Source: a virus
Virus record (IMG/VR): IMGVR_UViG_3300041809_000780
Coordinates: 1 to 33,352 of that record
DNA length: 33,352 nucleotides
Strand: one strand, 5' to 3'
Shown one piece after another: positions 27,431 to 33,352 of this stretch (position 1 is its first letter; every line of letters begins with the position of its first letter). Under the pieces are notes generated by a model. That model had not been told where the DNA came from, did not search any database, and was given only the letters and a program-made list of their open reading frames with translations. The position numbers were made by a program, and so were the translations under genes.

Positions 27431-27474
27431 GCTCTCTCTCGGGCTGGGCCTAGACCTCCCAGTCCAGAGAGAGC
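27431..27474 (+). promoter_or_regulatory. Strong leader hairpin before the replication gene
   Basis: GCTCTCTCT (27431-27439) pairs with AGAGAGAGC (27466-27474), and GGGCTGGG (27441-27448) with CCCAGTCC (27458-27465, one G-U), with one bulged C and loop CCTAGACCT. No T-run follows, so it is not a simple terminator. It lies between the promoter and the AAAAAGG ribosome site. Confidence 0.7.
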
Positions 27475-27491
27475 ACAAAAAGGTCTAACAC

Positions 27492-28307
27492 ATGGAAAAT
27501 GATGATCGCACTTCTGCTGATAGTTTTGCAGAAGAAACTTTTGAAGTACGAGACCGCCGAGGCGGGTTCCTCTGGGTATCTAATGCCGTCTTCGACTTCT
27601 TCGCCAAGCGCCTCCAATCTACTACGTTCATGCTCTACTTGGCTCTGTGTCGAATGGCCAACAACAGTAGTCAACAATGCTTTCCATCTCAGGAGTTACT
27701 GGCAGAGATGATCGGCATAGACGAGCGGACAGTACGACGTTCGATGGACGAATTGCTCAGTGCAAAGTTGATCTCTAGAAAGAAAGTTGGACGGCATCAC
27801 GAATATGCTCTTTTGTCGATAGCGGACAAAATATCCGCTATCGAAAGCGGACAAAAACTACACGGGAAAGCGGACATTTCTTACAAAAATAGCGGACAGG
27901 AATGTACCCCTAACAAGACTTATAACAATACTCAAGAACAACTGTCGTCAGCTGCGCTTCCGACCGACGATTTCAAACTCGATTCCAACCCTCCTGCTCC
28001 CAAGAACGGGAACGGGCACAAGACTACAGCAGACTTACGGTACGAAAGATTCACAGAGTTAATCTTTAAAGCTCACCAGCACTACGTAAAAGCTCCGCCC
28101 CACTTCAACGGCACTGCTGGGAAAAACCTCAAGCGGTTACTCTCAGAAGATAAGACACTTACTGAGAAACGGCTGGTCGCGATGCTCGATAACTATCACG
28201 AGTCGAAGGATCACGCACCAGCTGAGCAACCTGCCTTTTATATTTCTCGTCTTCCTCGCTACGAAACCGGAACGCTGAACAAGTACGGGAGGGCAGAGTG
28301 CAGCTAG
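27492..28307 (+). CDS. Replication initiator/organiser with N-terminal winged HTH
   Basis: 271 residues. The winged helix (about 28-108) reads F-L-W-V-S-N-A-V-F-D-F, Y-L-A-L-C-R-M-A-N-N, F-P-S-Q-E-L-L-A-E-M-I-G-I-D-E-R-T-V-R-R-S-M-D-E-L, typical of phage replication proteins that load the helicase. A low-complexity linker (about 115-175) is encoded by the iteron cluster. The C-terminal part is helical (L-R-Y-E-R-F-T-E-L-I-F). The helicase gene follows with a ten-base overlap. The arrangement parallels lambda O and P, where the origin lies inside O. Confidence 0.75.
   Translation: MENDDRTSADSFAEETFEVRDRRGGFLWVSNAVFDFFAKRLQSTTFMLYLALCRMANNSSQQCFPSQELLAEMIGIDERTVRRSMDELLSAKLISRKKVGRHHEYALLSIADKISAIESGQKLHGKADISYKNSGQECTPNKTYNNTQEQLSSAALPTDDFKLDSNPPAPKNGNGHKTTADLRYERFTELIFKAHQHYVKAPPHFNGTAGKNLKRLLSEDKTLTEKRLVAMLDNYHESKDHAPAEQPAFYISRLPRYETGTLNKYGRAECS
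27820..27898 (+). other. Candidate replication origin: four iterons inside the initiator gene
   Basis: AGCGGACA occurs at 27821, 27846, 27869 and 27891 (spacing 25, 23, 22). The first forms an inverted repeat TAGCGGA/TCCGCTA with 27834-27840. Spacings change the reading frame, so the repeats encode Ala-Asp twice and Ser-Gly twice. An A-rich stretch (about 27903-27945) follows and could melt. Confidence 0.65.
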
Positions 28308-29620
28308 TCGATCAGCAGGCAGCGATGGAGTCGGAGAAGGTCGTCCTGCAGTCAGTCTTGCTGGACAACGAACTTTTCTGCTTCGCCGAGCGGTTGCGGC
28401 CGGAGCACTTCCAGAACAGCTACCACCGGGAAATCTTCAAGGCCATCGAGCGGCGCGTCAAAGGCGGAGAGCAGGTCGACGAAGTGATACTGGCGGACAT
28501 GTTCCCGAAGAACCACGGGCTGACGGCGTACATCATGGACTTCAACGCCGCGGGGACGCGCAAGATCGCCCCGCACGTGCAAGAAGTCATCCGGGCAGCT
28601 CACCGCCGGAAGATCATTCAGGAATTCGAGTCTGCTCTATTGCAGGCGCGGGATGCATCCGAGGACAACGAATCCGTGCTGTCCGTGACCTACGACAAAC
28701 TGGTTGAGATGGCGGAGTACGGCCAGAGTTCGGATTCCCTGCGGCTCAGCGAGTTCTCGGACGTGTTCTACGACTACGTGATGAAGCTCTCGACCGGCGC
28801 GGCGAAGTCGAAGGCGCTGAGCAGCGGTTTGACCGACCTGGACGAACTGACCGGAGGACTCCATCCCGGAGAGTTCGTGGTCATAGGCGGCTGGACGAAC
28901 GAAGGCAAGACGCCGTTCGTCACTCAGATCATCGCCGCGAACTGCGAAGCTGAAATACCGTGCTTGCTGTTCTCCCAGGAGATGACTAAGCAGGCCGTGC
29001 TTTCTCGTTGCATCCCGCTCGTGACGAAAGGCGCGGTTACAGGATGGAAGTTGAGGAACCCGAAGCGGATGGAGCCGAGCGAGCGCGCGATGTTCATGGA
29101 GTCCAAAGCCGTGCTAGATCAGTGGCCACTCTGGGTGAACGATGCTTCGTCAGTGACCGCCGGCGAGTTCACGTCGCACGCCACGATGATGATCCGCAAG
29201 CATGGGATAAAACTCGTGGCCGTAGATTACATCCAACTCATGCAAGGCGAAGGCGACAACCGGGCGCAGAGGATTTCTTCATGTTCTGCCGCGCTGCGCG
29301 AACTCGCCAAGAAGCAGAAGGTCGTGGTGATTGGCGTCTCGCAGTTCGGACGGCCAGCGGAGAAGATGAAACGTCGCCCGGTACTGTTCGACCTGAAGGA
29401 ATCGGGAGACGTGGAGAACGACGCCCACTTGGTGCTGCTCGTCTACCGCCCACTGGACAAGAAAACAGGGTTTACGCGGATGGATGAGATCATCGTGGCA
29501 AAGCAGAGGGAAGGCCCCGTGGACTCAGTTCCAGTGATGTTCGACAACAAGCAGCTCGTGTTCCTCCCGAGAGCGGCAGAGAGCGGAGAATCTAATGCAG
29601 AAAGTTGGTACGAAAAGTGA
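28298..29620 (+). CDS. DnaB-family replicative helicase
   Basis: 440 residues from GTG 28298. The N-terminal DnaB domain (about 8-110) has S-E-K-V-V-L-Q-S-V-L and F-Q-N-S-Y-H-R-E-I-F-K-A-I. The RecA-like domain has L-D-E-L-T-G-G-L-H-P-G-E at 181-192, Walker A G-G-W-T-N-E-G-K204-T205, F-S-Q-E-M at 225-229 and Walker B L-V-A-V-D310-Y-I-Q. D-L-K-E-S-G-D-V-E-N-D-A and a G-F-T-R stretch complete the family set. It is a hexameric 5'-3' helicase. Walker A lacks the usual R-P or A-x-P start but keeps G-K-T. It overlaps both neighbours. Confidence 0.95.
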   Translation: MQLVDQQAAMESEKVVLQSVLLDNELFCFAERLRPEHFQNSYHREIFKAIERRVKGGEQVDEVILADMFPKNHGLTAYIMDFNAAGTRKIAPHVQEVIRAAHRRKIIQEFESALLQARDASEDNESVLSVTYDKLVEMAEYGQSSDSLRLSEFSDVFYDYVMKLSTGAAKSKALSSGLTDLDELTGGLHPGEFVVIGGWTNEGKTPFVTQIIAANCEAEIPCLLFSQEMTKQAVLSRCIPLVTKGAVTGWKLRNPKRMEPSERAMFMESKAVLDQWPLWVNDASSVTAGEFTSHATMMIRKHGIKLVAVDYIQLMQGEGDNRAQRISSCSAALRELAKKQKVVVIGVSQFGRPAEKMKRRPVLFDLKESGDVENDAHLVLLVYRPLDKKTGFTRMDEIIVAKQREGPVDSVPVMFDNKQLVFLPRAAESGESNAESWYEK

Positions 29621-29871
29621 TAGACCGCACTGCAAACAAACGCATCCAGCGGTTCAAGGACCGCACGGGGTTGAGCTTCGACAAGCTGGGCTTGATGTTC
29701 GGCGTGTCCGGGAACGAAGTGGCGCACTGGTATTCCGAGCGGAGACACATGCCGGTCGACTGCCAGAGGACTTTGTTCAGGTTCGAGATCGAGAAGATCG
29801 ACGCGGTGGCGAAGGTCCGGCCCGAGACTGTGAGGGCGTTTCAAGAAGGAAGAAAGCGTGCGAAAGCATGA
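29617..29871 (+). CDS. 84-residue helix-turn-helix protein
   Basis: GTG overlapping the DnaB stop (GTGA). R-I-Q-R-F-K-D-R-T-G-L-S-F-D-K-L-G-L-M-F-G-V-S-G-N-E-V-A-H-W is a helix-turn-helix, and the rest is a charged helix ending basic (G-R-K-R-A-K-A). It probably binds DNA and may regulate the downstream genes or replication. Confidence 0.7.
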   Translation: MIDRTANKRIQRFKDRTGLSFDKLGLMFGVSGNEVAHWYSERRHMPVDCQRTLFRFEIEKIDAVAKVRPETVRAFQEGRKRAKA

Positions 29872-29938
29872 TACGGACTACTGGTACAAGCGGGTCCGTA
29901 ATCAAATCCAAAAGCGGCGCAAAGAAGGGACACTTTAA
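29858..29938 (+). CDS. Possible 26-residue basic peptide
   Basis: GTG start within the end of the HTH gene, stop just before ATG 29940. Composition is very basic and aromatic (D-Y-W-Y-K-R-V-R-N-Q-I-Q-K-R-R-K-E). It could be real or could be chance; it competes with a frame starting at ATG 29868. Confidence 0.3.
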   Translation: MRKHDTDYWYKRVRNQIQKRRKEGTL

Positions 29939-29939
29939 A

Positions 29940-30140
29940 ATGGTCAGTCTTGAGACTGTGGCTAAGGGAACGCGAGTTCGGTTTTGGAGCGGAATCCGCG
30001 AAGGCGAGGGCCGATTGGGAACGATCAAGTACGACGGTGTATACGAGATCGGCGGTACGGCAAGCGTGTATGTTCGCTCAGATGACGGCAAATATTCGGC
30101 ATCGGTCGCAATAAGCCACATTGAACTGGTGAAGTCATGA
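29940..30140 (+). CDS. 66-residue SH3-like β protein
   Basis: ATG 29940 with AAGAAGGGA upstream; ATG 29868 in the same frame overlaps the previous stop by ATGA and is an alternative. Pattern of short β strands: V-A-K-G-T-R-V-R-F-W-S-G, G-R-L-G-T-I-K-Y-D-G-V-Y, S-V-Y-V-R-S-D-D-G-K-Y-S. It resembles small barrel folds used in nucleic-acid or protein binding. Not recognised further. Confidence 0.6.
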   Translation: MVSLETVAKGTRVRFWSGIREGEGRLGTIKYDGVYEIGGTASVYVRSDDGKYSASVAISHIELVKS

Positions 30141-30286
30141 GCAATTGCTATTTCCATCCTGAGAAACCAGCGACTCATACGGATAGCGTGGTTGACGAAA
30201 AAGAATCCGACATCCACCGCCTAGTCTGCAAGGGCTTGTGGCCGCGCTGGTCGACGAGAACAGGCATCAGGCGCAGAGGGAAGTGA
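30137..30286 (+). CDS. Small gene, apparently frameshifted
   Basis: ATGA overlap upstream. The frame gives 49 residues (S-N-C-Y-F-H-P-E-K-P-A-T-H-T-D ...) but turns Arg/Trp-rich after about residue 32. One base back near 30229 gives L-Q-G-L-V-A-A-L-V-D-E-N-R-H-Q-A-Q, ending at TGA 30310-30312, which overlaps the next ATG by ATGA. The restored product would be about 58 residues. Sequencing error, mutation or -1 slippage are all possible. Confidence 0.5.
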   Translation: MSNCYFHPEKPATHTDSVVDEKESDIHRLVCKGLWPRWSTRTGIRRRGK

Positions 30287-30308
30287 GAACGGAAGTGCTG
30301 GAGAGATT

Positions 30309-30524
30309 ATGACCTGTAAAGCCTTCGCAGACATGATACGTCAAGGATTAGACCCGATAACTGGCGATCCTTTGCCACGACCGCAATGGAGATCGTTGGA
30401 AGATAGATTGAAAGAGGCTATCGAATCGCGGGAGTTCTCGCGTATTGCAGTGAAGGATTTGACTGTATACATCAAAGACCTCCGCAAACAGCTTTACAAA
30501 TCGAAAAGATCGGCGAAAATATGA
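30309..30524 (+). CDS. 71-residue basic helical protein
   Basis: ATG 30309 overlaps the frame-corrected end of the previous gene. F-A-D-M-I-R-Q-G-L-D-P-I-T-G-D-P-L, then helices with L-K-E-A-I-E-S-R-E and a Lys/Arg-rich end. No recognised domain. Confidence 0.6.
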   Translation: MTCKAFADMIRQGLDPITGDPLPRPQWRSLEDRLKEAIESREFSRIAVKDLTVYIKDLRKQLYKSKRSAKI

Positions 30525-30559
30525 CTCTCGACTCCATAGCCTCCAGTTAGGAGTATTTT

Positions 30560-31093
30560 ATGACGAAATTTGGGTATAAACAGACTCCCGAACATATAGC
30601 TAAACGCAAAGTGTGTGGCCCGCGCAATCCCATGTGGAAAGGGACTCTTGAGTATCTTAAACGAAGTATCGCGAACCACAAGAGTGATGATTGTTTGCTT
30701 TGGCCATTCAGTAAGAGCTACAGAGATTACGGCGGAGTTTGGTACGAAGGTAGATCAGTTCCAGTGCATAGACTTGCATTCTTTTTTACTCACGGGCATT
30801 GGCCAACGCCGAACGGCTTACACACATGCGATAATCCACCTTGCTTCAACCCGCGGCATATCATTGAGGGCACCCAAGCCGACAATCTGGCTGACATGAG
30901 AAGAAAAGGACGCGACCGAACGCTTCGCGGTGAACAACGCCCTTCATCTAAGACCGATAATGCTACGGTGTTGAAAATCAGGGCAGAATATATCCCGCGC
31001 AAAGTTACCGCAAAGTATCTTGCTGAAAAATATAATTTGGCTTTACGAAATGTCGTTGGAATTCTAGGACGACAGACATGGAAACACATATGA
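30560..31093 (+). CDS. HNH homing endonuclease
   Basis: 177 residues with AGGAG upstream. The N-terminus (Y-K-Q-T-P-E-H-I-A-K-R) is a NUMOD-like DNA-binding segment. The HNH_3 core is V-P-V-H-R-L-A-F, L-H-T-C-D-N-P-P-C-F-N-P-R-H-I and G-T-Q-A-D-N-L-A-D-M-R-R-K-G-R. The C-terminal V-L-K-I-R-A-E-Y ... A-K-Y-L-A-E-K-Y-N is a second DNA-binding helix-turn-helix. Codons are more A/T-rich than flanking genes, which suits a mobile gene. Confidence 0.85.
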   Translation: MTKFGYKQTPEHIAKRKVCGPRNPMWKGTLEYLKRSIANHKSDDCLLWPFSKSYRDYGGVWYEGRSVPVHRLAFFFTHGHWPTPNGLHTCDNPPCFNPRHIIEGTQADNLADMRRKGRDRTLRGEQRPSSKTDNATVLKIRAEYIPRKVTAKYLAEKYNLALRNVVGILGRQTWKHI

Positions 31094-31170
31094 TGCGCGC
31101 GAAGGGCCACGTGATCCAGTGCCAGCGGCTTTCTGGCAGGACGTTCAATTACAGGCTGGTGAGTTTATGA
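31090..31170 (+). CDS. 26-residue small protein
   Basis: ATGA overlaps on both sides (with the HNH gene and the next gene). Sequence G-H-V-I-Q-C-Q-R-L-S-G-R-T-F-N-Y-R-L-V. The overlaps are the main support; it may be a translational bridge or a real peptide. Confidence 0.45.
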   Translation: MMRAKGHVIQCQRLSGRTFNYRLVSL

Positions 31171-31316
31171 AAAGTGTATTCATAATCCTCGTTCACGCCC
31201 ACGACTACCTGTGGCGGACGAAGGCCGTGGAACTCGGGCCGCGCCTCGAAGCCTGCCAGTTGATCTGGAAGGCCGCGATTGCTGTCCCGGCGGGGACGAT
31301 GGTGGAGATGGAATGA
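31167..31316 (+). CDS. 49-residue protein, unknown
   Basis: ATGA overlap upstream. Hydrophobic start (V-F-I-I-L-V-H-A-H-D) then helix with E-L-G-P-R-L-E-A-C-Q-L-I-W-K-A-A. Too short for clear family. Overlaps a following ATG. Confidence 0.5.
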   Translation: MKSVFIILVHAHDYLWRTKAVELGPRLEACQLIWKAAIAVPAGTMVEME

Positions 31317-31735
31317 TGCGCGATTTTTTGTTAGACAATCTCCCCGGCTGTGATATGCTTGGGATGTCTTTGAGTGTGGGCGTGCCGGAAACTTCTAGCA
31401 GAGACACCGGCCCCCACCTCGAAGAATTTGTCTCTGCTAATGACTCACCAAAACAATTCGTCTATGAGCCCATGGGCAGAGCCACGGTTGCTTCACGGCA
31501 CTGCTTAGGGGAGTTCTGCCCCTGTCCGAAAAACAACGGGCCGCGCATTTGGGTCAGGTTATGGGACGGACAAGGCTTCTTAATCCGGGCAACGGGCCAG
31601 ATGTTCTGGCGCAAAACGCATACGTCCCGGTCAACGGGGAGTAAAAGAGTACCTATCCGCCTCAAGGGGCAAGAGTCAAGATCAAGGGCCACACCCCCTA
31701 AATCCCCCGAGGATTGCGGTGTGTCTGGAGCATGA
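31313..31735 (+). CDS. Doubtful 140-residue open frame
   Basis: ATGA overlap at both ends, but the product is low-complexity and contains C-P-C-P and long Arg/Ser/Pro stretches. Within the same bases lie a promoter-like pair, an 11-bp inverted repeat and a better protein in other frames (31440-31644). It is probably not translated as one protein. Confidence 0.25.
   Translation: MMRDFLLDNLPGCDMLGMSLSVGVPETSSRDTGPHLEEFVSANDSPKQFVYEPMGRATVASRHCLGEFCPCPKNNGPRIWVRLWDGQGFLIRATGQMFWRKTHTSRSTGSKRVPIRLKGQESRSRATPPKSPEDCGVSGA
31332..31359 (+). promoter_or_regulatory. Promoter-like pair
   Basis: TAGACA (31332-31337), a 16-base spacer, TATGCT (31354-31359). Located before the inverted repeat and the frame beginning at 31440. 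Confidence 0.4.
31396..31439 (+). promoter_or_regulatory. 11-bp inverted repeat, leader hairpin or operator
   Basis: TAGCAGAGACA (31396-31406) and TGTCTCTGCTA (31429-31439) are perfect complements around a 22-base loop. The candidate ATG at 31440 begins right at the stem base. Confidence 0.65.
31440..31644 (+). pseudogene. Frameshifted small gene
   Basis: From ATG 31440 the frame reads W-A-E-P-R-L-L-H-G-T-A then TAG. Skipping one base there continues as L-P-L-S-E-K-Q-R-A-A-H-L-G-Q-V-M-G-R-T-R and ends V-P-V-N-G-E at TAA 31642-31644. Together about 67 protein-like residues. Either mutation, sequence error or +1 frameshifting at the TAG. Confidence 0.5.
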
Positions 31736-32434
31736 ATGAAACTCAAGCGCAAGCGTCACGCTGTTGCGATCATCGTCCCTGAGAATCCAAGGCTAGAACT
31801 GCCAGCCGCAAATTTGCAGTCGAATCTTGTAGGCTTGGAACTTTTTCTCTCAACCAATTCTGACCCCGCTCAACAGTTTGAAGCGATCGACCGCGAGGTT
31901 CGCAGGGTTGAGTCTGTGGTCACAGGATGGCCCAAACTGGCGAAGTATTGTCAGATGGTCAAAGACGGGGAACTTTTCCAGCACGGCGGCTATAAAACCA
32001 TGACCGACTGGTTGGAGAATGCGGCACCAAAAAGTGCTCGGTCGATTATGGATTACATGTCTCTGCACAAGAATCTCTCTCCAGACTACACAGACGAAGA
32101 GCAGTCAGAAATGCCAGTTGAGACGGCGAAGTTGATTGCCAAAAAAGTTACTTCACGCGAGCACCGCAAGAATCCTCAAGTCAAAGCGGCTTCCAAGAAA
32201 AAGAAAGCGCAGTGCATAAAAGAAGTGAATGAAGCACTGCCTGATCTCCATCTAGAGGATATCGAGAACGTAGTGTTTCCGACTAGCCAACTCGCCGCGA
32301 TTGATTCAGTTTGTGATTACTACCGCGAAAAGGAAGGCGATCCCGAGATGAGTCGTCAGGATGCTATTGAGGGAGCGCTCACAGATTACAAAATGCTGCG
32401 CGAGCGGCTGGATGCGATTGAAGTGGCGAAATGA
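31736..32434 (+). CDS. Phage DNA-binding-like protein, candidate regulator
   Basis: 232 residues. After a basic N-terminus comes an all-helical protein: W-P-K-L-A-K-Y-C-Q-M-V-K, G-G-Y-K-T-M-T-D-W-L-E-N-A-A-P-K-S-A-R-S-I-M-D-Y, then E-T-A-K-L-I-A-K-K and a Lys-rich helix (K-A-A-S-K-K-K-K-A). The layout (helix-turn-helix-like T-D-W-L then basic helices) resembles phage plasmid-partition or anti-repressor-type DNA-binding proteins, but no named family is certain. A palindrome variant at 31806 lies in its 5' part. It overlaps the HNH gene by ATGA. Confidence 0.65.
   Translation: MKLKRKRHAVAIIVPENPRLELPAANLQSNLVGLELFLSTNSDPAQQFEAIDREVRRVESVVTGWPKLAKYCQMVKDGELFQHGGYKTMTDWLENAAPKSARSIMDYMSLHKNLSPDYTDEEQSEMPVETAKLIAKKVTSREHRKNPQVKAASKKKKAQCIKEVNEALPDLHLEDIENVVFPTSQLAAIDSVCDYYREKEGDPEMSRQDAIEGALTDYKMLRERLDAIEVAK
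31806..31819 (+). repeat. Dispersed palindrome, variant (CCGCAAATTTGCAG)
   Basis: One arm mismatch, spacer AATT. Inside the gene starting at 31736, read as Ala-Asn-Leu-Gln. Confidence 0.7.
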
Positions 32435-32748
32435 TCAAGACAACCAAAGACGGGCGCACTATTAGGACGGAAAAGGATTACACGGAATTTCGTAAGGCTC
32501 TGCATCTTTACCAACAAGGACTCTGCGGCTATTGCAGGCGCATCACTCGCTTGGATGCAGACCTTGAGTGCGATTGGTCATTTCACGTAGATCACACGCG
32601 AGGTCGTGGAGCAGGGAAGAGAGACGATTCGTTTGAGGCATGTGCTGGGTCGTGTGGAAAGTGTCACCGCATCAAACATGGCCAGCAGAGTGCAGTTCAA
32701 AGCCAACCACAATGGAGTAGGAAAGTTCTAGACAAGCCAACAGTGTAA
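32431..32748 (+). CDS. Small HNH endonuclease
   Basis: 105 residues, ATGA overlap upstream. C-G-Y-C-R-R-I-T, H-V-D-H-T-R-G-R-G-A-G-K-R-D-D-S-F and C-H-R-I-K-H-G are the two zinc pairs and the HNH catalytic stretch. Small HNH proteins of this kind often sit near packaging or methylase genes and nick or cut DNA. Confidence 0.8.
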   Translation: MIKTTKDGRTIRTEKDYTEFRKALHLYQQGLCGYCRRITRLDADLECDWSFHVDHTRGRGAGKRDDSFEACAGSCGKCHRIKHGQQSAVQSQPQWSRKVLDKPTV

Positions 32749-32757
32749 GCGTATAGT
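32729..32757 (+). promoter_or_regulatory. Promoter for the XRE gene
   Basis: TAGACA (32729-32734), a 17-base spacer, TATAGT (32752-32757); each box matches five of six. Transcription would start at or next to the ATG at 32764. Confidence 0.65.
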
Positions 32758-32763
32758 GTGCAC

Positions 32764-32973
32764 ATGAATAGAGAACAAGCAATCGAAATACTGAAAAAGA
32801 AACAAAACGATATGAGCCTACGTCAGTTCGCGCAGGAGTTGAAAGTCAGTCCATCCTACCTCTCAGACATTTATCTTGGCAGACGCCAGATCGGCAGAAA
32901 GATTCTGCGGGCTATTGGAATGGACAAGACAGTGACCGTGACTGTGGACTATACGAAAGCGAGGTCAAAATGA
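32764..32973 (+). CDS. XRE-family helix-turn-helix regulator, probably leaderless
   Basis: 69 residues from ATG 32764; GTG 32758 is in frame but would lie upstream of the expected transcript start. M-S-L-R-Q-F-A-Q-E-L-K-V-S-P-S-Y-L-S-D-I-Y-L-G-R-R-Q-I-G is an XRE DNA-binding domain, and the C-terminus is a β strand (T-V-T-V-T-V-D-Y). No Shine-Dalgarno. Size and structure fit a Cro-like repressor. It overlaps the next gene by ATGA. Confidence 0.75.
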   Translation: MNREQAIEILKKKQNDMSLRQFAQELKVSPSYLSDIYLGRRQIGRKILRAIGMDKTVTVTVDYTKARSK

Positions 32974-33257
32974 GCAGACGTGAAAGCGCAGAATCTAAAT
33001 TTCTTTCTTGGATTGACACGGCTCCTCTCGAAGTCGTCAGTTCAATTATGGGCATCGCCAACGCACGAGTGAAGAAACGGGTTCAGGCATCGAAACAGTC
33101 GAAGTCAGAAAGACGCGGGCGGACAAAGGAACGAAGCGCACGAACTCGCAGACGACGATGCCGGGAGCGTCCGCCGGAGCGATTACCGAAGCGGACGCGA
33201 TTCGCGGAGCCATTTGTTGAACGGGGACAAGCTAATGCGATATCTTCTCTCACATAA
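32970..33257 (+). CDS. Small protein, probably frameshifted
   Basis: ATG 32970 (ATGA overlap). The first 38 residues look protein-like (A-E-S-K-F-L-S-W-I-D-T-A-P-L-E-V-V-S-S-I), then the frame becomes a long Arg run. A neighbouring frame reads E-T-V-E-V-R-K-T-R-A-D-K-G-T-K-R-T-N and continues to TGA near 33215, so a shift around 33080-33095 is likely. Confidence 0.45.
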   Translation: MSRRESAESKFLSWIDTAPLEVVSSIMGIANARVKKRVQASKQSKSERRGRTKERSARTRRRRCRERPPERLPKRTRFAEPFVERGQANAISSLT

Positions 33258-33272
33258 CTCCCCTGGAGCGAA

Positions 33273-33352
33273 ATGACTGATTTGAGAGCACCGTTTCCAT
33301 GGTTTGGTGGAAAATCGAAGGTTGCCCCTCTTGTTTGGGAACGTTTCGGCCA
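33273..33352 (+). CDS. DNA adenine methylase (Dam/D12 class), cut by window end
   Basis: The first 26 residues contain P-F-P-W-F-G-G-K-S-K-V-A-P, the motif I (SAM-binding) start of D12-class adenine-N6 methyltransferases. The catalytic D-P-P-Y motif would lie outside the window. It overlaps a 13-codon frame (33235-33276) by ATGA. Phage methylases of this type usually protect phage DNA from restriction or mark it for packaging or replication control. Confidence 0.8.
   Translation, partial: MTDLRAPFPWFGGKSKVAPLVWERFG

Noticed and set aside
27431-27474. Rho-independent terminator
   Set aside because: The stem is strong but is followed by ACAAAAAGG, not a T-run, and lies between a promoter and its gene.

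Overview
The window looks like part of a tailed bacteriophage or prophage genome. Genes are short, packed head to tail, and joined by ATGA or GTGA stop/start overlaps. There is a DnaB-family helicase, a RusA resolvase, a RecB/Cas4-like exonuclease, a recombination-directionality-factor-like protein, several free-standing HNH nucleases, a Dam-type methylase start and a lysis-like cluster. The host is probably a diderm bacterium, because the window encodes about eight Sec signal peptides, one lipoprotein and one β-barrel-like protein ending in Phe. The signal peptides of the Ala-X-Ser-Gln type recall Acidobacteriota, but that host is only a guess.

Layout. (1) 1-7383, rightward: a tight operon of exported proteins (LamG-like, tail-fibre-like, Ig/Fn3-like, β-helix, a large multi-module protein, and an Fn3 lipoprotein). 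(2) 7393-9599, rightward: small membrane proteins, a coiled-coil membrane protein, a DUF5675 protein and an exported β-rich protein, probably lysis or envelope related. (3) 16766 down to 9630, leftward: a chain of small early or accessory genes starting at a ribbon-helix-helix protein, then HNH, RusA and many small zinc-ribbon or mosaic genes. A 1792-bp IS1595-family element with two passenger genes interrupts the chain. Removing it with one copy of its 8-bp target duplication restores a 51-codon gene. (4) 16793-16821: a perfect inverted repeat carrying two divergent TTGACA boxes, the likely switch between the leftward and rightward transcripts. (5) 16869-33352, rightward: regulators, small zinc proteins, the exonuclease/recombination group, the RDF-like protein, a DUF5131 protein, a replication module (initiator with internal iterons plus DnaB helicase), small regulators and the start of an adenine methylase.

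The strongest undescribed signal is a family of ten dispersed palindromes with consensus CTGCA-AAYN-TGCAG. Five copies are the identical 14-mer CTGCAAACTTGCAG. They lie in different reading frames and in gaps, every informative copy points along transcription, and four sit directly in front of a Shine-Dalgarno sequence. Other signals are a folded RNA candidate in front of a small gene (25250-25353), four iterons in two reading frames inside the replication gene, a leader hairpin before that gene, a repeated SSB-like C-terminal tail at RusA and its neighbour, and a leftward gene block assembled from repeated cassettes.
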